Positions 1-8,991 of a stretch of 56,917 bases of DNA are shown here, one piece after another (position 1 is the first letter of the stretch; each line of letters opens with the position of its first letter). Made by a program: the position numbers and the translations under genes. The notes beneath the pieces are model-generated. The model was not told the origin of the DNA, searched no databases, and saw nothing but the letters and a program-made list of their open reading frames with translations. This DNA is from DASXUC01 sp036505015 (GTDB lineage Bacteria > Sysuimicrobiota > Sysuimicrobiia > Sysuimicrobiales > Kaftiobacteriaceae): contig DASXUC010000161.1 of NCBI GenBank assembly GCA_036505015.1, positions 1-56,917 on the forward strand, given 5' to 3'.

Positions 1-222
1 GGTTGTGCTCGGGACCGGCCCCTCGCGTCGAGTCGGGCGGCTCGGATTGACGTTGCAGGCCTCACGTTCCCTGCCGCGCTCGCCTGCCAATCTGTAGCAA
101 CGGATCACTGCGGTCTCTTCCGCTGACCGCGACATCGGTGCGGCGATCCTGTGCTTCACGGCCTGCAATATGGTTGCCGCCCTCCAACGTCGCTCGGGTG
201 GCCACCCCACTCGCCCGCCGCC
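1..222. repeat. Dispersed non-coding repeat, copy 1
   Basis: About 220 bases are near-identical in long blocks to 43751-43970 in the same orientation. Shared blocks include the opening GGTTGTGCTCGGGA, the stretch around 38-72 and the block around 170-222. Small indels between the copies shift every reading frame, and no frame is conserved, so it looks non-coding. The window begins inside or exactly at the repeat, so the left boundary is unknown. Both copies lie beyond the 3' end of a minus-strand gene (ribF here) and are followed by unrelated hairpin-rich sequence. Confidence 0.75.
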
Positions 223-632
223 ATCCCTTCTTGGTCCGTCTCGGCCTCGGCGCGTACCCTCCTGTGGGGCTGGAGGAGGGCCGCGGAGCGGACATGGCGG
301 CGAGCTGTCGCCGCCGTGTGCGAGGGCCGCGTGGCGCAGGGCGGGGCCCCGCATGCAGCGTCACGCAGGGAGCACGGCGCAGGATCGCTCGCGCGGTAGT
401 GCGGGGGGGCCCGGAGCAGCGTGCCCGGCCGTCGTGCAGGCCGGGTGAGCCCAGCCGATCGTGGCGGGGCGAGCCCGAGCGCTACGCTAAGGCCTCGGGG
501 TCCCCGGAAATTTGCGCAGCGAATTTCCGGGGTGAGCAGGTGAGCCGCCCCAGGGAGCGGAGTGGCCCTCCACCAGCCCGGCCGAAAACGAGCAGCGGTT
601 CAAACTGAACCACTACCCGTGCATCCCCTCGT
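223..632. other. Gene-free, hairpin-rich stretch
   Basis: No supportable gene is present; the open frames here are GC-driven and lack family features. Several perfect short inverted repeats occur: 296-303 with 308-315 (8 bp, 4-nt loop), 424-430 with 439-445 (7 bp) and 597-602 with 606-611 (GGTTCAAACTGAACC). A longer one at 502-532 is listed separately. It may be the tail of a structured RNA that begins in the repeat at 1-222, or a degenerate intergenic region. Confidence 0.5.
502..532 (-). terminator. Perfect hairpin downstream of ribF
   Basis: CCCCGGAAATT at 502-512 and AATTTCCGGGG at 522-532 form a perfect 11-bp stem with a 9-nt loop, about 100 bases past the ribF stop. There is no adjacent T-run on either strand. 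It is therefore either a non-canonical terminator or 3'-end stabiliser of the rimP-to-ribF operon, or part of a structured RNA in this gap. Confidence 0.4.
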
Positions 633-1580
633 CTACGATTCGCCGAAGGGCTCCCCGCCGACCGCGGCGAGGATACGGCGGGTAGCCTTTACATCCTCCT
701 GCATCTGCGCGATCAGCGGATCGACGGAGGAGAACGCCAACTCGTCGCGCAGACGCTGCACGAAGTGGACGCCGATCGGCTCACCATAGAGCGTGCCCTC
801 GAAGTCGAGGAGGTGCGCCTCCACCACGATTTCCTTGCCGCCGAATGTCGGCCGGGTACCCACACTCGTGGCCGCACCATAGGCGCGGTCGGCGGTGTGG
901 ACGAACGTGGCGTAGATGCCCGTCGCCGGAAGCACCTTATCCTCGGGCGGCGGCACGTTGGCGGTCGGGAAACCAAGTTCAACGCCGCGGCCGTCGCCGC
1001 GAACAACCTCTCCGGATACGCCGTACCATCGCCCCAGCAGGCGCGCCGCCTGCCCCATGTCCCCCGCGCGGACCAGATGGCGGATCGCGGTACTGCTGAC
1101 CACGGTCCCGTCCACGGTCACCGCCGGCACCGTGCGGACCTCGAATCCATCCCGCTCCCCGGATCGGCGCAGGAGGTCCGCGTCGCCGTGCCGGCCGTGC
1201 CCGAAGGCGTAGTCCGGTCCGCAGAACACGGCGCGCATCTTCGTGGCATCGAGGAGCGCGCCGATCCAGGCGTCGGCACTGAGCCTGCGCACACTCTCGT
1301 CGAAGCGCACGACCACCGTCATCCCCACGCCCAGAGAAGCCAGCAGTTCCAGCCGCTCGGGAATCGTCGTCAGCAGCACCGGGACCGGCGGGGGGGAGAT
1401 CACGCGGACCGGGTGCGGATCGAACGTCACCACGGCGCACACGCCGTCGAGTTCTCGGGCACGGCCGAGAGCCTGCTCGATCAGCGCACGGTGTCCGCGG
1501 TGGACGCCGTCGAACGTGCCGAGGCACAGCACCACGGGCACCCGCTGCCGGGGAAAATTTTCCAACCCGATGAACGTCAC
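633..1580 (-). CDS. ribF: Bifunctional riboflavin kinase/FAD synthetase
   Basis: This enzyme converts riboflavin to FMN and then FAD in the cytoplasm. The 315-aa product has the N-terminal nucleotidyltransferase signature LGTFDGVHRGH near residue 20, then VVTFDPHPV, an SSTAIR motif, and the C-terminal flavokinase domain with GFPTAN. I chose the GTG at 1580 (VTFIGLENF...) because it lies one base after the truB stop; an upstream in-frame ATG would lie inside truB. It is the last gene of the rimP operon here, the usual place for ribF after truB. Length is normal for the family. Confidence 0.95.
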   Translation of the reverse strand: MTFIGLENFPRQRVPVVLCLGTFDGVHRGHRALIEQALGRARELDGVCAVVTFDPHPVRVISPPPVPVLLTTIPERLELLASLGVGMTVVVRFDESVRRLSADAWIGALLDATKMRAVFCGPDYAFGHGRHGDADLLRRSGERDGFEVRTVPAVTVDGTVVSSTAIRHLVRAGDMGQAARLLGRWYGVSGEVVRGDGRGVELGFPTANVPPPEDKVLPATGIYATFVHTADRAYGAATSVGTRPTFGGKEIVVEAHLLDFEGTLYGEPIGVHFVQRLRDELAFSSVDPLIAQMQEDVKATRRILAAVGGEPFGES

Positions 1581-1581
1581 C

Positions 1582-2559
1582 TTAGCCGTCCCGCAGGACC
1601 TTGAACGGCTTGAGGATCCCTTCGTCGACGCGGGCAAGGGCGACGAGGCCGGCGGCATCGGACAAGCGGACCAACCGCGCCCCGACCAGCTGCTGCCAGC
1701 CGGGTACTCGAAACAGCGGGAGCCCCTGGCCGTGCATCACCGCCTGGCGCTGCGCCGCGGACAGCTCCACGGCGGGCAGATCCGACAGCGCGTCATCAGG
1801 CGACACGATGGCCGAATCCAATTCCCCGCGGGCAGCCAATCCCGCGAGCTCTTCCAGGGTCAGCGCGTCGGCGAGCGGATACCGGCCGACCCGCGTCCGC
1901 ACCATGAACGCCGCGTGGGCTCCACACCCCAGCCTGTCGCCGAGATCATGACAGAGGCGGCGGATGTACGTACCCTTCGAGCAGCGGACGTGGAGCCGCG
2001 CGCGCGCAGCGGCCGCCGAAAACTCGAGGAGATCGACGGCATCGATGCGCACGCGCCGTGGGCCTGCCTCAACCGTCTCACCCCGGCGCGCGGCTTCGTA
2101 GAGCCGCCGGCCGCCGACGTGCACGGCCGAGGTCATCGGGGGGACCTGTTCGATCTCCCCGATGAAGTCGCTGAGGCTCGCTGCAATGGCCGCTTCCGAC
2201 AGGCCGCCGGGGTCGCCCGTGTACACCGTCTCCCCGTAGACATCGCCGCTGTCGGTCGAGCGTCCGAATGCCACCTCGACGCGATACTCTTTGTCGGCCT
2301 CTGAGAGGAATTCGGCGATGCGGGTCGCCTGTCCGAGGCAGAGAACCAGCACGCCCGTCGCCCCGGGATCGAGCGTCCCGGTGTGACCGACGCGCCTGGT
2401 AGACGCGCTGCGGCGCACCGCATCCACGACGTCGTGCGACGTCATCCCGACGGGCTTGAGGACGATGAGCACCCCGGCGGCCTGAGAAGCAGTGGGCTTC
2501 GGTGCCCGGAGGCTCTGGCCCCCGGCCTCGGGCCTGAAGTCGTATGCCCGCGTCATCAC
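1582..2559 (-). CDS. truB: tRNA pseudouridine(55) synthase
   Basis: TruB isomerises U55 in the T-loop of tRNAs. The 325-aa product shows the conserved KPVGMTSHDVV segment followed by GHTGTLDPGATG, with the catalytic Asp near residue 64, and the KGTYIR motif in the second half. A short N-terminal extension of about 25 residues precedes the catalytic domain. The start ATG overlaps the nrnA stop as ATGA, so translation is probably coupled. A second ATG follows directly and could also serve. Confidence 0.95.
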   Translation of the reverse strand: MMTRAYDFRPEAGGQSLRAPKPTASQAAGVLIVLKPVGMTSHDVVDAVRRSASTRRVGHTGTLDPGATGVLVLCLGQATRIAEFLSEADKEYRVEVAFGRSTDSGDVYGETVYTGDPGGLSEAAIAASLSDFIGEIEQVPPMTSAVHVGGRRLYEAARRGETVEAGPRRVRIDAVDLLEFSAAAARARLHVRCSKGTYIRRLCHDLGDRLGCGAHAAFMVRTRVGRYPLADALTLEELAGLAARGELDSAIVSPDDALSDLPAVELSAAQRQAVMHGQGLPLFRVPGWQQLVGARLVRLSDAAGLVALARVDEGILKPFKVLRDG

Positions 2560-3527
2560 GCCAACCTGTTGAGTTCTTGCTCGACCCGCTTCAACGTCAC
2601 CGCAACCACGTCGGTGAGCGGTTCCGGTTTCGTAAACCCGGCGGCGCCCGTGTGTCCGCCGCCGCCCATTGCTTCCGCGACCACGTTGGACCTGACCCCA
2701 TCGCGCGAGCGGATACTGACCCGTACGCCGTCGGGGGCGACCTCGAACATCAGGGCGACGCGGACCCCCTTGATCTGTCGAAGGGTCCCGACGATGCCTG
2801 TGGTTTCCTCAGGGATCGCCCCCGTTGCCGCCATCATCTCCGGCGTGACGACCGTCCAGGCCACCTGCCCGTCGGCCGACAGCTGCACTTCGGCCAGCGA
2901 ACGGCCGAGCAGGCGCAGGGCACCTGGGGTGCGGGTCTCATATACCTGCTCCACGATCGGATGGATCCTGCCTCCCGCCTCGATCAGATCCGCGGTCAGC
3001 CGGAGGACCTGCGGGGTCACGTTCGGGTAGCGGAAGACGCCGGTGTCTGTGACAATCGCGGCGAGCAGGCACTGCGCGATGTCGGGCGTCACCGGCACGC
3101 CCAGCGCGCCGACGAGCGCGTAGGTCTGTTCCCCGGCGGCGGCCGCCGTCGTATCCCAGTAGACGATCGAGCCGTAGCCGCTGTTGCTGAGATGATGATC
3201 GAGGTTGATCACCGACCGCGCGGCCATCAGGGCCGCGGCGAACACCCCGGCCCGGTCGGGCGTGCTACATTCCATTGCGACGGCCGCGTCGAACGGGCCT
3301 GGGGGCGGGACGGAAACAACGCGGCCGCTGGAGGGAAGAAACGTGAGGCTCCCCGGCACGCCGTCCGCGCTGCCGACCACAGACGGGATCTGCAGGCCAT
3401 CCAGGGCCAGAGCCAGGCCGAGCGCAGAACCGATACAATCCCCGTCCGGCCCGACGTGGCAGACGATCAGGACGTTACGACTCGTCCGGAGTGTCGCCGC
3501 GATCTGCTGGACCGGGTGTGCTTCCAT
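2556..3527 (-). CDS. nrnA: DHH-family oligoribonuclease/pAp phosphatase NrnA
   Basis: NrnA degrades nanoRNAs and dephosphorylates 3'-phosphoadenosine 5'-phosphate. The 323-aa protein carries the DHH metal motifs HVGPDGD (residues about 24-30) and NLDHHLSN, and the C-terminal DHHA1 signature GGGGHTGAAGF. The start at 3527 gives a 53-base overlap with the end of rbfA; no alternative start is evident before the first conserved strand, so the overlap appears real. The gene lies between rbfA and truB, as in many Gram-positive genomes. Confidence 0.92.
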   Translation of the reverse strand: MEAHPVQQIAATLRTSRNVLIVCHVGPDGDCIGSALGLALALDGLQIPSVVGSADGVPGSLTFLPSSGRVVSVPPPGPFDAAVAMECSTPDRAGVFAAALMAARSVINLDHHLSNSGYGSIVYWDTTAAAAGEQTYALVGALGVPVTPDIAQCLLAAIVTDTGVFRYPNVTPQVLRLTADLIEAGGRIHPIVEQVYETRTPGALRLLGRSLAEVQLSADGQVAWTVVTPEMMAATGAIPEETTGIVGTLRQIKGVRVALMFEVAPDGVRVSIRSRDGVRSNVVAEAMGGGGHTGAAGFTKPEPLTDVVAVTLKRVEQELNRLA

Positions 3528-3870
3528 GGCTTCCTTTGGTCACGTCGCGGAGCAGCGTCACCACGCGGGTCCCCCGCTCGATGGACTGGTCAAGCTTGAA
3601 GGCAATCTCCGGCGTGTACCGGGTCCGCATCCGCTTGGCCACTTCGGCGCGGATGAACCCCTGTGCGCTGTGCAGTCCGGCCATGGTCTGCTCCTTGGCT
3701 TGGTCGTCCCCCAGCACGCTCACAAACACCCGGGCATGCCGCAGATCCTCGGTAGCCTCCACGTCGGTAATCGAGACGAACCCGATGCGGGGATCTTTGA
3801 GCTCCTGCTGGATGATCTGGCTCAGTTCGGCCTTCAGAAACTCCTGGAGGCGCTGCGCTCGAAGGGACAT
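3475..3870 (-). CDS. rbfA: 30S ribosome-binding factor A
   Basis: RbfA helps 16S rRNA 5'-end maturation and late 30S assembly. The 131-aa product matches the family over its length: an N-terminal helix with RAQRLQEFLKAELSQII, then DPRIGFVSITDVE, the HARVFVSVLGD strand and the RYTPEIAFKLDQSIERG C-terminal block. A hydrophilic tail of about 20 residues overlaps the start of nrnA. It is nine bases downstream of the ylxP-like gene. Confidence 0.95.
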   Translation of the reverse strand: MSLRAQRLQEFLKAELSQIIQQELKDPRIGFVSITDVEATEDLRHARVFVSVLGDDQAKEQTMAGLHSAQGFIRAEVAKRMRTRYTPEIAFKLDQSIERGTRVVTLLRDVTKGSHGSTPGPADRGDTPDES

Positions 3871-3879
3871 GATGTGACC

Positions 3880-4164
3880 TCAACGCATCTCGACCTGATA
3901 ATCCATCATCACCATCTCCGTCTCCCGCTCGATCAATGCCACCGCCCGGGAGAGGACCTGGTGCGCGTGCCGGGCGCCGGTACTCACGCAGGCCACCGCC
4001 AGCGCAACCCGGCGAACGCTGTCCTGGTGGTCCACCTCGGCCGCCGCCACGTGGAACTGGTTGTGCAGCCGGTCGACCAGGCTCTTCACCAGCCGCCGCT
4101 TGTCCTTCAGGCTGCGGCTGGACGGCAGGCTGAACTCGACGTGCAGGACGCCGATGACCATCAC
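3880..4164 (-). CDS. ylxP: DUF503 family protein, YlxP-like
   Basis: A 94-aa protein of the DUF503/YlxP family, recognised from MVIGVLHVEFSLPSSRSLKDKRRLVKSLVDRL and the downstream VAEVDHQDSVRRVALAVACVS pattern. Its biochemical role is not firmly established; it accompanies infB and rbfA in many bacteria and probably acts in ribosome maturation. It is separated from infB by a 77-base spacer containing a long hairpin (4172-4229). The gene begins with two Met codons; either could be used. Confidence 0.88.
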   Translation of the reverse strand: MMVIGVLHVEFSLPSSRSLKDKRRLVKSLVDRLHNQFHVAAAEVDHQDSVRRVALAVACVSTGARHAHQVLSRAVALIERETEMVMMDYQVEMR

Positions 4165-4171
4165 ACACTAC

Positions 4172-4229
4172 CGTTGATCGTTGGTCGTGAGTCGTTGGTC
4201 GACCAACTACCAACCACCAACGACCAACG
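4172..4229 (-). repeat. Abutting inverted repeat built of GTTGGTCG-like units, between infB and ylxP
   Basis: The arms 4172-4200 and 4201-4229 meet with no spacer and match at 24 of 29 positions. The left arm is made of GTTGATC/GTTGGTC words and the right arm of their complement. Almost the same words recur at 21719-21848 and 55520-55551. Folded as RNA it is a long imperfect hairpin inside the infB-ylxP transcript. It could attenuate, stabilise or process the mRNA. Confidence 0.8.
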
Positions 4230-4241
4230 TCAGTTTCCGTA

Positions 4242-6713
4242 CTAGGCCGGTTCCTCGCGGATCTCGAAGGCCTCGAGGATGTCGCCTTCCTTCACGTCGT
4301 TGAAGCGCTCGAGCCCAATCCCGCACTCGAACCCCTCGGTGACTTCGCGCGCGTCGTCTTTGAATCGCCGCAGCGACGCAATCTTGCCCTCGTGGACGAC
4401 CACGCCGTCCCGGATCACGCGGATCGTGGCTCCGCGGTTAATGACCCCGTTGGTGACATAGCAGCCCGCGATCGTGCCCAGCCGCGAGATCGAGAAGGTC
4501 TGACGGACTTCGGCCTGGCCGAGGGACACCTCGCGGCGCTTGGGTGCCAGCAGGCCGCGGGTGCGCGCTTTCAGATCATCGATGGCTTCGTAGATGATGC
4601 GGTAGGAGAGCAGGGCGACCTGCTCCTGTTCCGCCAGCTTGCGTACCTGCGCGTCCGGCCGCACGTTGAACCCGACGATCAGCGCATGGCTGGCGGCGGC
4701 GAGCATGACGTCGGATTCCGTTACGTTGCCGACGGCTTCGTGCAGGACGGTGACGCCGACCTCCGGCGTGGACAACCGTGAGATCGCCGCCGAGAGCGCC
4801 TCCACGGAGCCGTGCGCGTCCGCTTTCAGGATGACACGGAGTTCTTTGGGACCTTCGGCGTGCGCGTAGAGATCCTCGCCGCCCGCCCGGGCCGTCGCCA
4901 TCTCCGCGGCCCGCCGCCGCGCGACGCGCTCTTCGGCGACGGTCTTGGCGAGCCGCTCCTCCTTCACCACCTCGAGCAGGTCGCCGGCCACCGGGACGCT
5001 GCTGAGTCCCACAACCTCGACGGGCGTGGAGGGCCCGGCTTCGACGATTCGCTCGCCGCGCGCGTCGGACATCGCGCGCACCCGCCCGTACGCTTCCCCC
5101 GCCACCACGGCCTCGCCCACCCGCAGGGTCCCTTCCTGCACCAGCACCGTGGCCACAGGACCACGGCCTCTGTCGAGCTGCGCTTCCACGACTGTGCCGC
5201 GGGCCGGGCGGGACACGTCGGCCCGCAGTTCGTGTATCTCGGCCACCAACAGGATCATCTCCAGCAGCTCAGGTAGGCCCTGTTTGGACCGTGCCGAGAC
5301 CGGCACCGTGACGGTCTCGCCGCCCCAGTCCTCGGGGGTCAACCCCAGTTCGGAGAGTTGTTGTTTGACCCGGTCCGGGTTGGCCTGCGGGAGGTCGACC
5401 TTATTGATGGCGACGATGATCGGCACCCCGGCGGCTTTGGCGTGGTTGATCGCTTCGATCGTCTGCGGCATCACGCCGTCATCCGCGGCAACGACCAGGA
5501 CCGCGATATCGGTCACCTGCGCGCCACGGGCACGCAGGGTCGTGAACGCCTCATGGCCCGGCGTGTCGATAAAGACGATGCGGCGGCCGTTGCTGTCAAC
5601 CGTCGACGCCCCGATGTGCTGCGTAATCCCTCCGAACTCCCGGTCCGCAACATTGGTCTGCCGGATCGCATCCAGCAGGGAGGTCTTGCCGTGGTCGACG
5701 TGTCCCATGATCGTAACCACGGGAGGCCGCAGCGGGGATGCCGCATCGCTGGCGACCTGCAGGCGTTTTGTCGTGGTTGCGGGTGCGGATGCCGAAGCGG
5801 CGGTGGGTCTCCGCACGGACGACCCCAGCGCCTCGGCGACCTTCGCCGCGGCTTCCAGTGGGATTTGCTGGTTGATGCCTGCCAGGACACCCTGGTCGAG
5901 GAGTTTCTTGACGACTTCCCCGGCCGGGATCTCGAGCTTGGCCGCCAGCTCGCTGACCGTCAGCGGTCCGCTCAACTCGATCTGGGCGGGGACGACCGGC
6001 GGTGGTGCGATGGGTTCAACAGGTGTCGGCGGGATGCGCTCACGCGTCTTCCGCTCCCGCGGGGGGGCATACGGGCCAGGTGCCGAGACGAATGGCGGAA
6101 ATGGCGGCGCAGGGGCTACCGGCGGCGCAGGTGCATGCCTGGGCATCTCCCGGCGCGGTGGAGCTGGGCGAACCTGGGTCCGCGATGGGCCGGGCGCGCC
6201 TCGCGGAGGGGAGGGCCGCGCTTCCTTCGGCGGCGCCTTCGGTGCCGCGGGCGCGGCTCTCGCCGCCGGCCGTGCGGCAGTACCGGGCGGTGCCGTTGGC
6301 TGCGCGGGTCGTGCGGCCGGTTTGATGGGCGTCGGCTTCGTGGGCTCGGGTGCGACGGCAGGTTTGGACTCGGCGGCCGGCGGCACAGCCGGCGTCTGGA
6401 CCGGGGCGGCGCGGGCTGCCTCTTCGGACTCCGCCGGCGCGACCGCGGGTTCCTCAACCGGCTGCGGCGGTGGAACGATCTTGCGCATCCCGAGGATGCG
6501 CTCGCCGGTGGGAGTCTTCGCCACCCGGCTTGGGGCCGCAGGTGCCGCCGCAGCGGGCTGCGCTTTCCCTTTCACCTGTCGCCGGATCCGGTCCACGGTC
6601 ACGTCGTCCAGCGAAGAGCTGTGGCTCTTGACGCTCACCTTCATGGCGGCGAGTGTGTCCATCAGCGCTTTGCTGGACAACCCCAGTTCTTTCGCCAGTT
6701 CATGCACCCGCAT
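4242..6713 (-). CDS. infB: Translation initiation factor IF-2
   Basis: IF-2 is the GTPase that delivers initiator tRNA to the 30S subunit. The 823-aa protein has an N-terminal IF2N domain (residues 1-50), a Pro/Ala-rich low-complexity linker (about 53-245), a second IF2N domain (about 247-300) and the G domain with GHVDHGKT (337-344), DTPGHEAF (383-390) and a NKVD motif. Beta-barrel and C-terminal fMet-tRNA-binding domains follow. The ATG shares one base with the ylxR stop (TGATG). The proline-rich linker resembles that of other high-GC bacteria. Confidence 0.97.
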   Translation of the reverse strand: MRVHELAKELGLSSKALMDTLAAMKVSVKSHSSSLDDVTVDRIRRQVKGKAQPAAAAPAAPSRVAKTPTGERILGMRKIVPPPQPVEEPAVAPAESEEAARAAPVQTPAVPPAAESKPAVAPEPTKPTPIKPAARPAQPTAPPGTAARPAARAAPAAPKAPPKEARPSPPRGAPGPSRTQVRPAPPRREMPRHAPAPPVAPAPPFPPFVSAPGPYAPPRERKTRERIPPTPVEPIAPPPVVPAQIELSGPLTVSELAAKLEIPAGEVVKKLLDQGVLAGINQQIPLEAAAKVAEALGSSVRRPTAASASAPATTTKRLQVASDAASPLRPPVVTIMGHVDHGKTSLLDAIRQTNVADREFGGITQHIGASTVDSNGRRIVFIDTPGHEAFTTLRARGAQVTDIAVLVVAADDGVMPQTIEAINHAKAAGVPIIVAINKVDLPQANPDRVKQQLSELGLTPEDWGGETVTVPVSARSKQGLPELLEMILLVAEIHELRADVSRPARGTVVEAQLDRGRGPVATVLVQEGTLRVGEAVVAGEAYGRVRAMSDARGERIVEAGPSTPVEVVGLSSVPVAGDLLEVVKEERLAKTVAEERVARRRAAEMATARAGGEDLYAHAEGPKELRVILKADAHGSVEALSAAISRLSTPEVGVTVLHEAVGNVTESDVMLAAASHALIVGFNVRPDAQVRKLAEQEQVALLSYRIIYEAIDDLKARTRGLLAPKRREVSLGQAEVRQTFSISRLGTIAGCYVTNGVINRGATIRVIRDGVVVHEGKIASLRRFKDDAREVTEGFECGIGLERFNDVKEGDILEAFEIREEPA

Positions 6714-6992
6714 CAGCGAGACGCTCCCCGAACGGGTCCTGCCGTGAGCTGCCGCAGTTGCTCTGCGATCTCAGCCGGGATAGGAACGGCCAGCGCGTGC
6801 GCCAGCCGCTGCCCGCGCAGCCCGGCGTCCGCACACGCCGCGTCGCGGCAGACGTAGGCCCCGCGGCCGGACAGCTTCCCGGTCGAATCGATGTGCACGG
6901 CGCCAACGCTCGTCCGCACGACGCGGACCAATTCGCGCTTCGGACGGGTCTGACCACACGCGACGCACGTGCGCATCGGGACGCGTCGAGGG

Positions 6993-7000
<8 letters not shown>
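6713..7000 (-). CDS. ylxR: YlxR-family RNA-binding protein (DUF448)
   Basis: A 95-aa YlxR/DUF448 protein, recognised by RTCVACGQTRPKRELVRVVR near the N-terminus and the GRGAYVCRD motif. Family members sit between nusA and infB and bind nucleic acid; YlxR has been linked to RNase P and to transcriptional effects in some Bacillota. The start lies 8 bases inside the end of nusA and the stop overlaps infB, so all three are probably translationally coupled. Confidence 0.93.
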
Positions 7001-8321
<1,321 letters not shown>

Positions 8322-8331
8322 TGCCCGCTCC

Positions 8332-8844
8332 TCACGCGTCTGTGGGTCTGGGGCTGGAGAGGTCGGCCCGCAGATCCTCCATCTCCACCGTCAGTTTCGC
8401 CGACGCCATCTGCTCCAGCGGCAGGTGCACCTGGCGCTCGTCGATCTCCAGCACCGCCGCGCCGGCGACGACCCCCAGCACACGCCCGCGGAACCGCCGC
8501 TGTCCCTCCATCGGCGCGGCCATCACGACCTCCGCGCGCCGCCCGGCAAACCGGCGAAAGTCCGCCTCGGAGTGCAGCGGCCGGTCCAGGCCCGGCGATG
8601 AGACCTCGAGGGTATACGCATGTGGAAACAGGTCGTACAGGTCCAGCTGCCGGCTCAACGACTCGTTTACGCGGGCGCACTCTTCGACCGTAATGCCCCC
8701 GTCCGGCCGGTCGACCAGCACCCGCAGGATCGTCGTCTTCCCGCCCCCACTCACCTGGACGTCCACGACCTCCAACCCCATGCGCTCGGTGATCGGCCGC
8801 GCCAGTTCGTCCACCTGCCGGGCAATGCCCTGGCGTGCCGTCAT
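8332..8844 (-). CDS. rimP: Ribosome maturation factor RimP
   Basis: RimP assists 30S subunit maturation. The 170-aa product has the family core MGLEVVDVQVSGGGKTTILRVLVDRPDGGITVEEC and EVSSPGLDRPL. I chose the ATG at 8844 because GGAGGG lies seven bases upstream. The in-frame ATG at 8868 abuts the T-run of the leader hairpin and has no ribosome-binding site of its own. First gene of the rimP-nusA-ylxR-infB-ylxP-rbfA-nrnA-truB-ribF operon. Confidence 0.93.
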   Translation of the reverse strand: MTARQGIARQVDELARPITERMGLEVVDVQVSGGGKTTILRVLVDRPDGGITVEECARVNESLSRQLDLYDLFPHAYTLEVSSPGLDRPLHSEADFRRFAGRRAEVVMAAPMEGQRRFRGRVLGVVAGAAVLEIDERQVHLPLEQMASAKLTVEMEDLRADLSSPRPTDA

Positions 8845-8868
8845 CGCGCTGCCCTCCACGTTCTCCAT

Positions 8869-8899
8869 AAAAAAGAGTGGGCCAGTCCACCACCCACTC
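8869..8899 (-). promoter_or_regulatory. Terminator-like leader hairpin of the rimP operon
   Basis: On the minus strand, GAGTGGG (8899-8893) pairs with CCCACTC (8881-8875) across an 11-nt loop and is followed immediately by six T (8874-8869). It lies between the promoter and the rimP ribosome-binding site, so as RNA it is a classic intrinsic-terminator shape in a 5' leader. GUGGG/CCCAC hairpins ahead of rimP (ylxS) occur in other Gram-positives, as I recall. NusA, encoded in the operon, could act on it as autoregulator; that is inference. Confidence 0.75.
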
Positions 8900-8951
8900 C
8901 AGTCACACGAAGAAAACGGCTTTGCGCCGCGCACTCTGACGCGACAATGTT

Positions 8952-8980
8952 AGTATACCTTAGAAGAAACAGCAGGGCAA
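8952..8980 (-). promoter_or_regulatory. Sigma-A type promoter of the rimP operon
   Basis: On the minus strand TTGCCC (8980-8975) is separated by exactly 17 bases from TATACT (8957-8952). Transcription would start near 8945 and run through the leader hairpin into rimP. The element sits in the gap between divergent rimP and asnS. TATAC also reads as a weak -10 on the plus strand, so a bidirectional promoter is possible. Confidence 0.7.
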
Positions 8981-8991
8981 CTGGTGGATCC

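Noticed and set aside
138..608. Open frames of 80-156 codons across the first 600 bases
   Set aside because: Arg/Pro/Gly-rich translations typical of GC-rich non-coding DNA; the second copy of the repeat breaks these frames by indels and no family motif is present.
597..611. GGTTCAAACTGAACC as a tRNA T-arm
   Set aside because: It lacks the GGTTCGA-type loop length and no acceptor or anticodon stem can be drawn around it.
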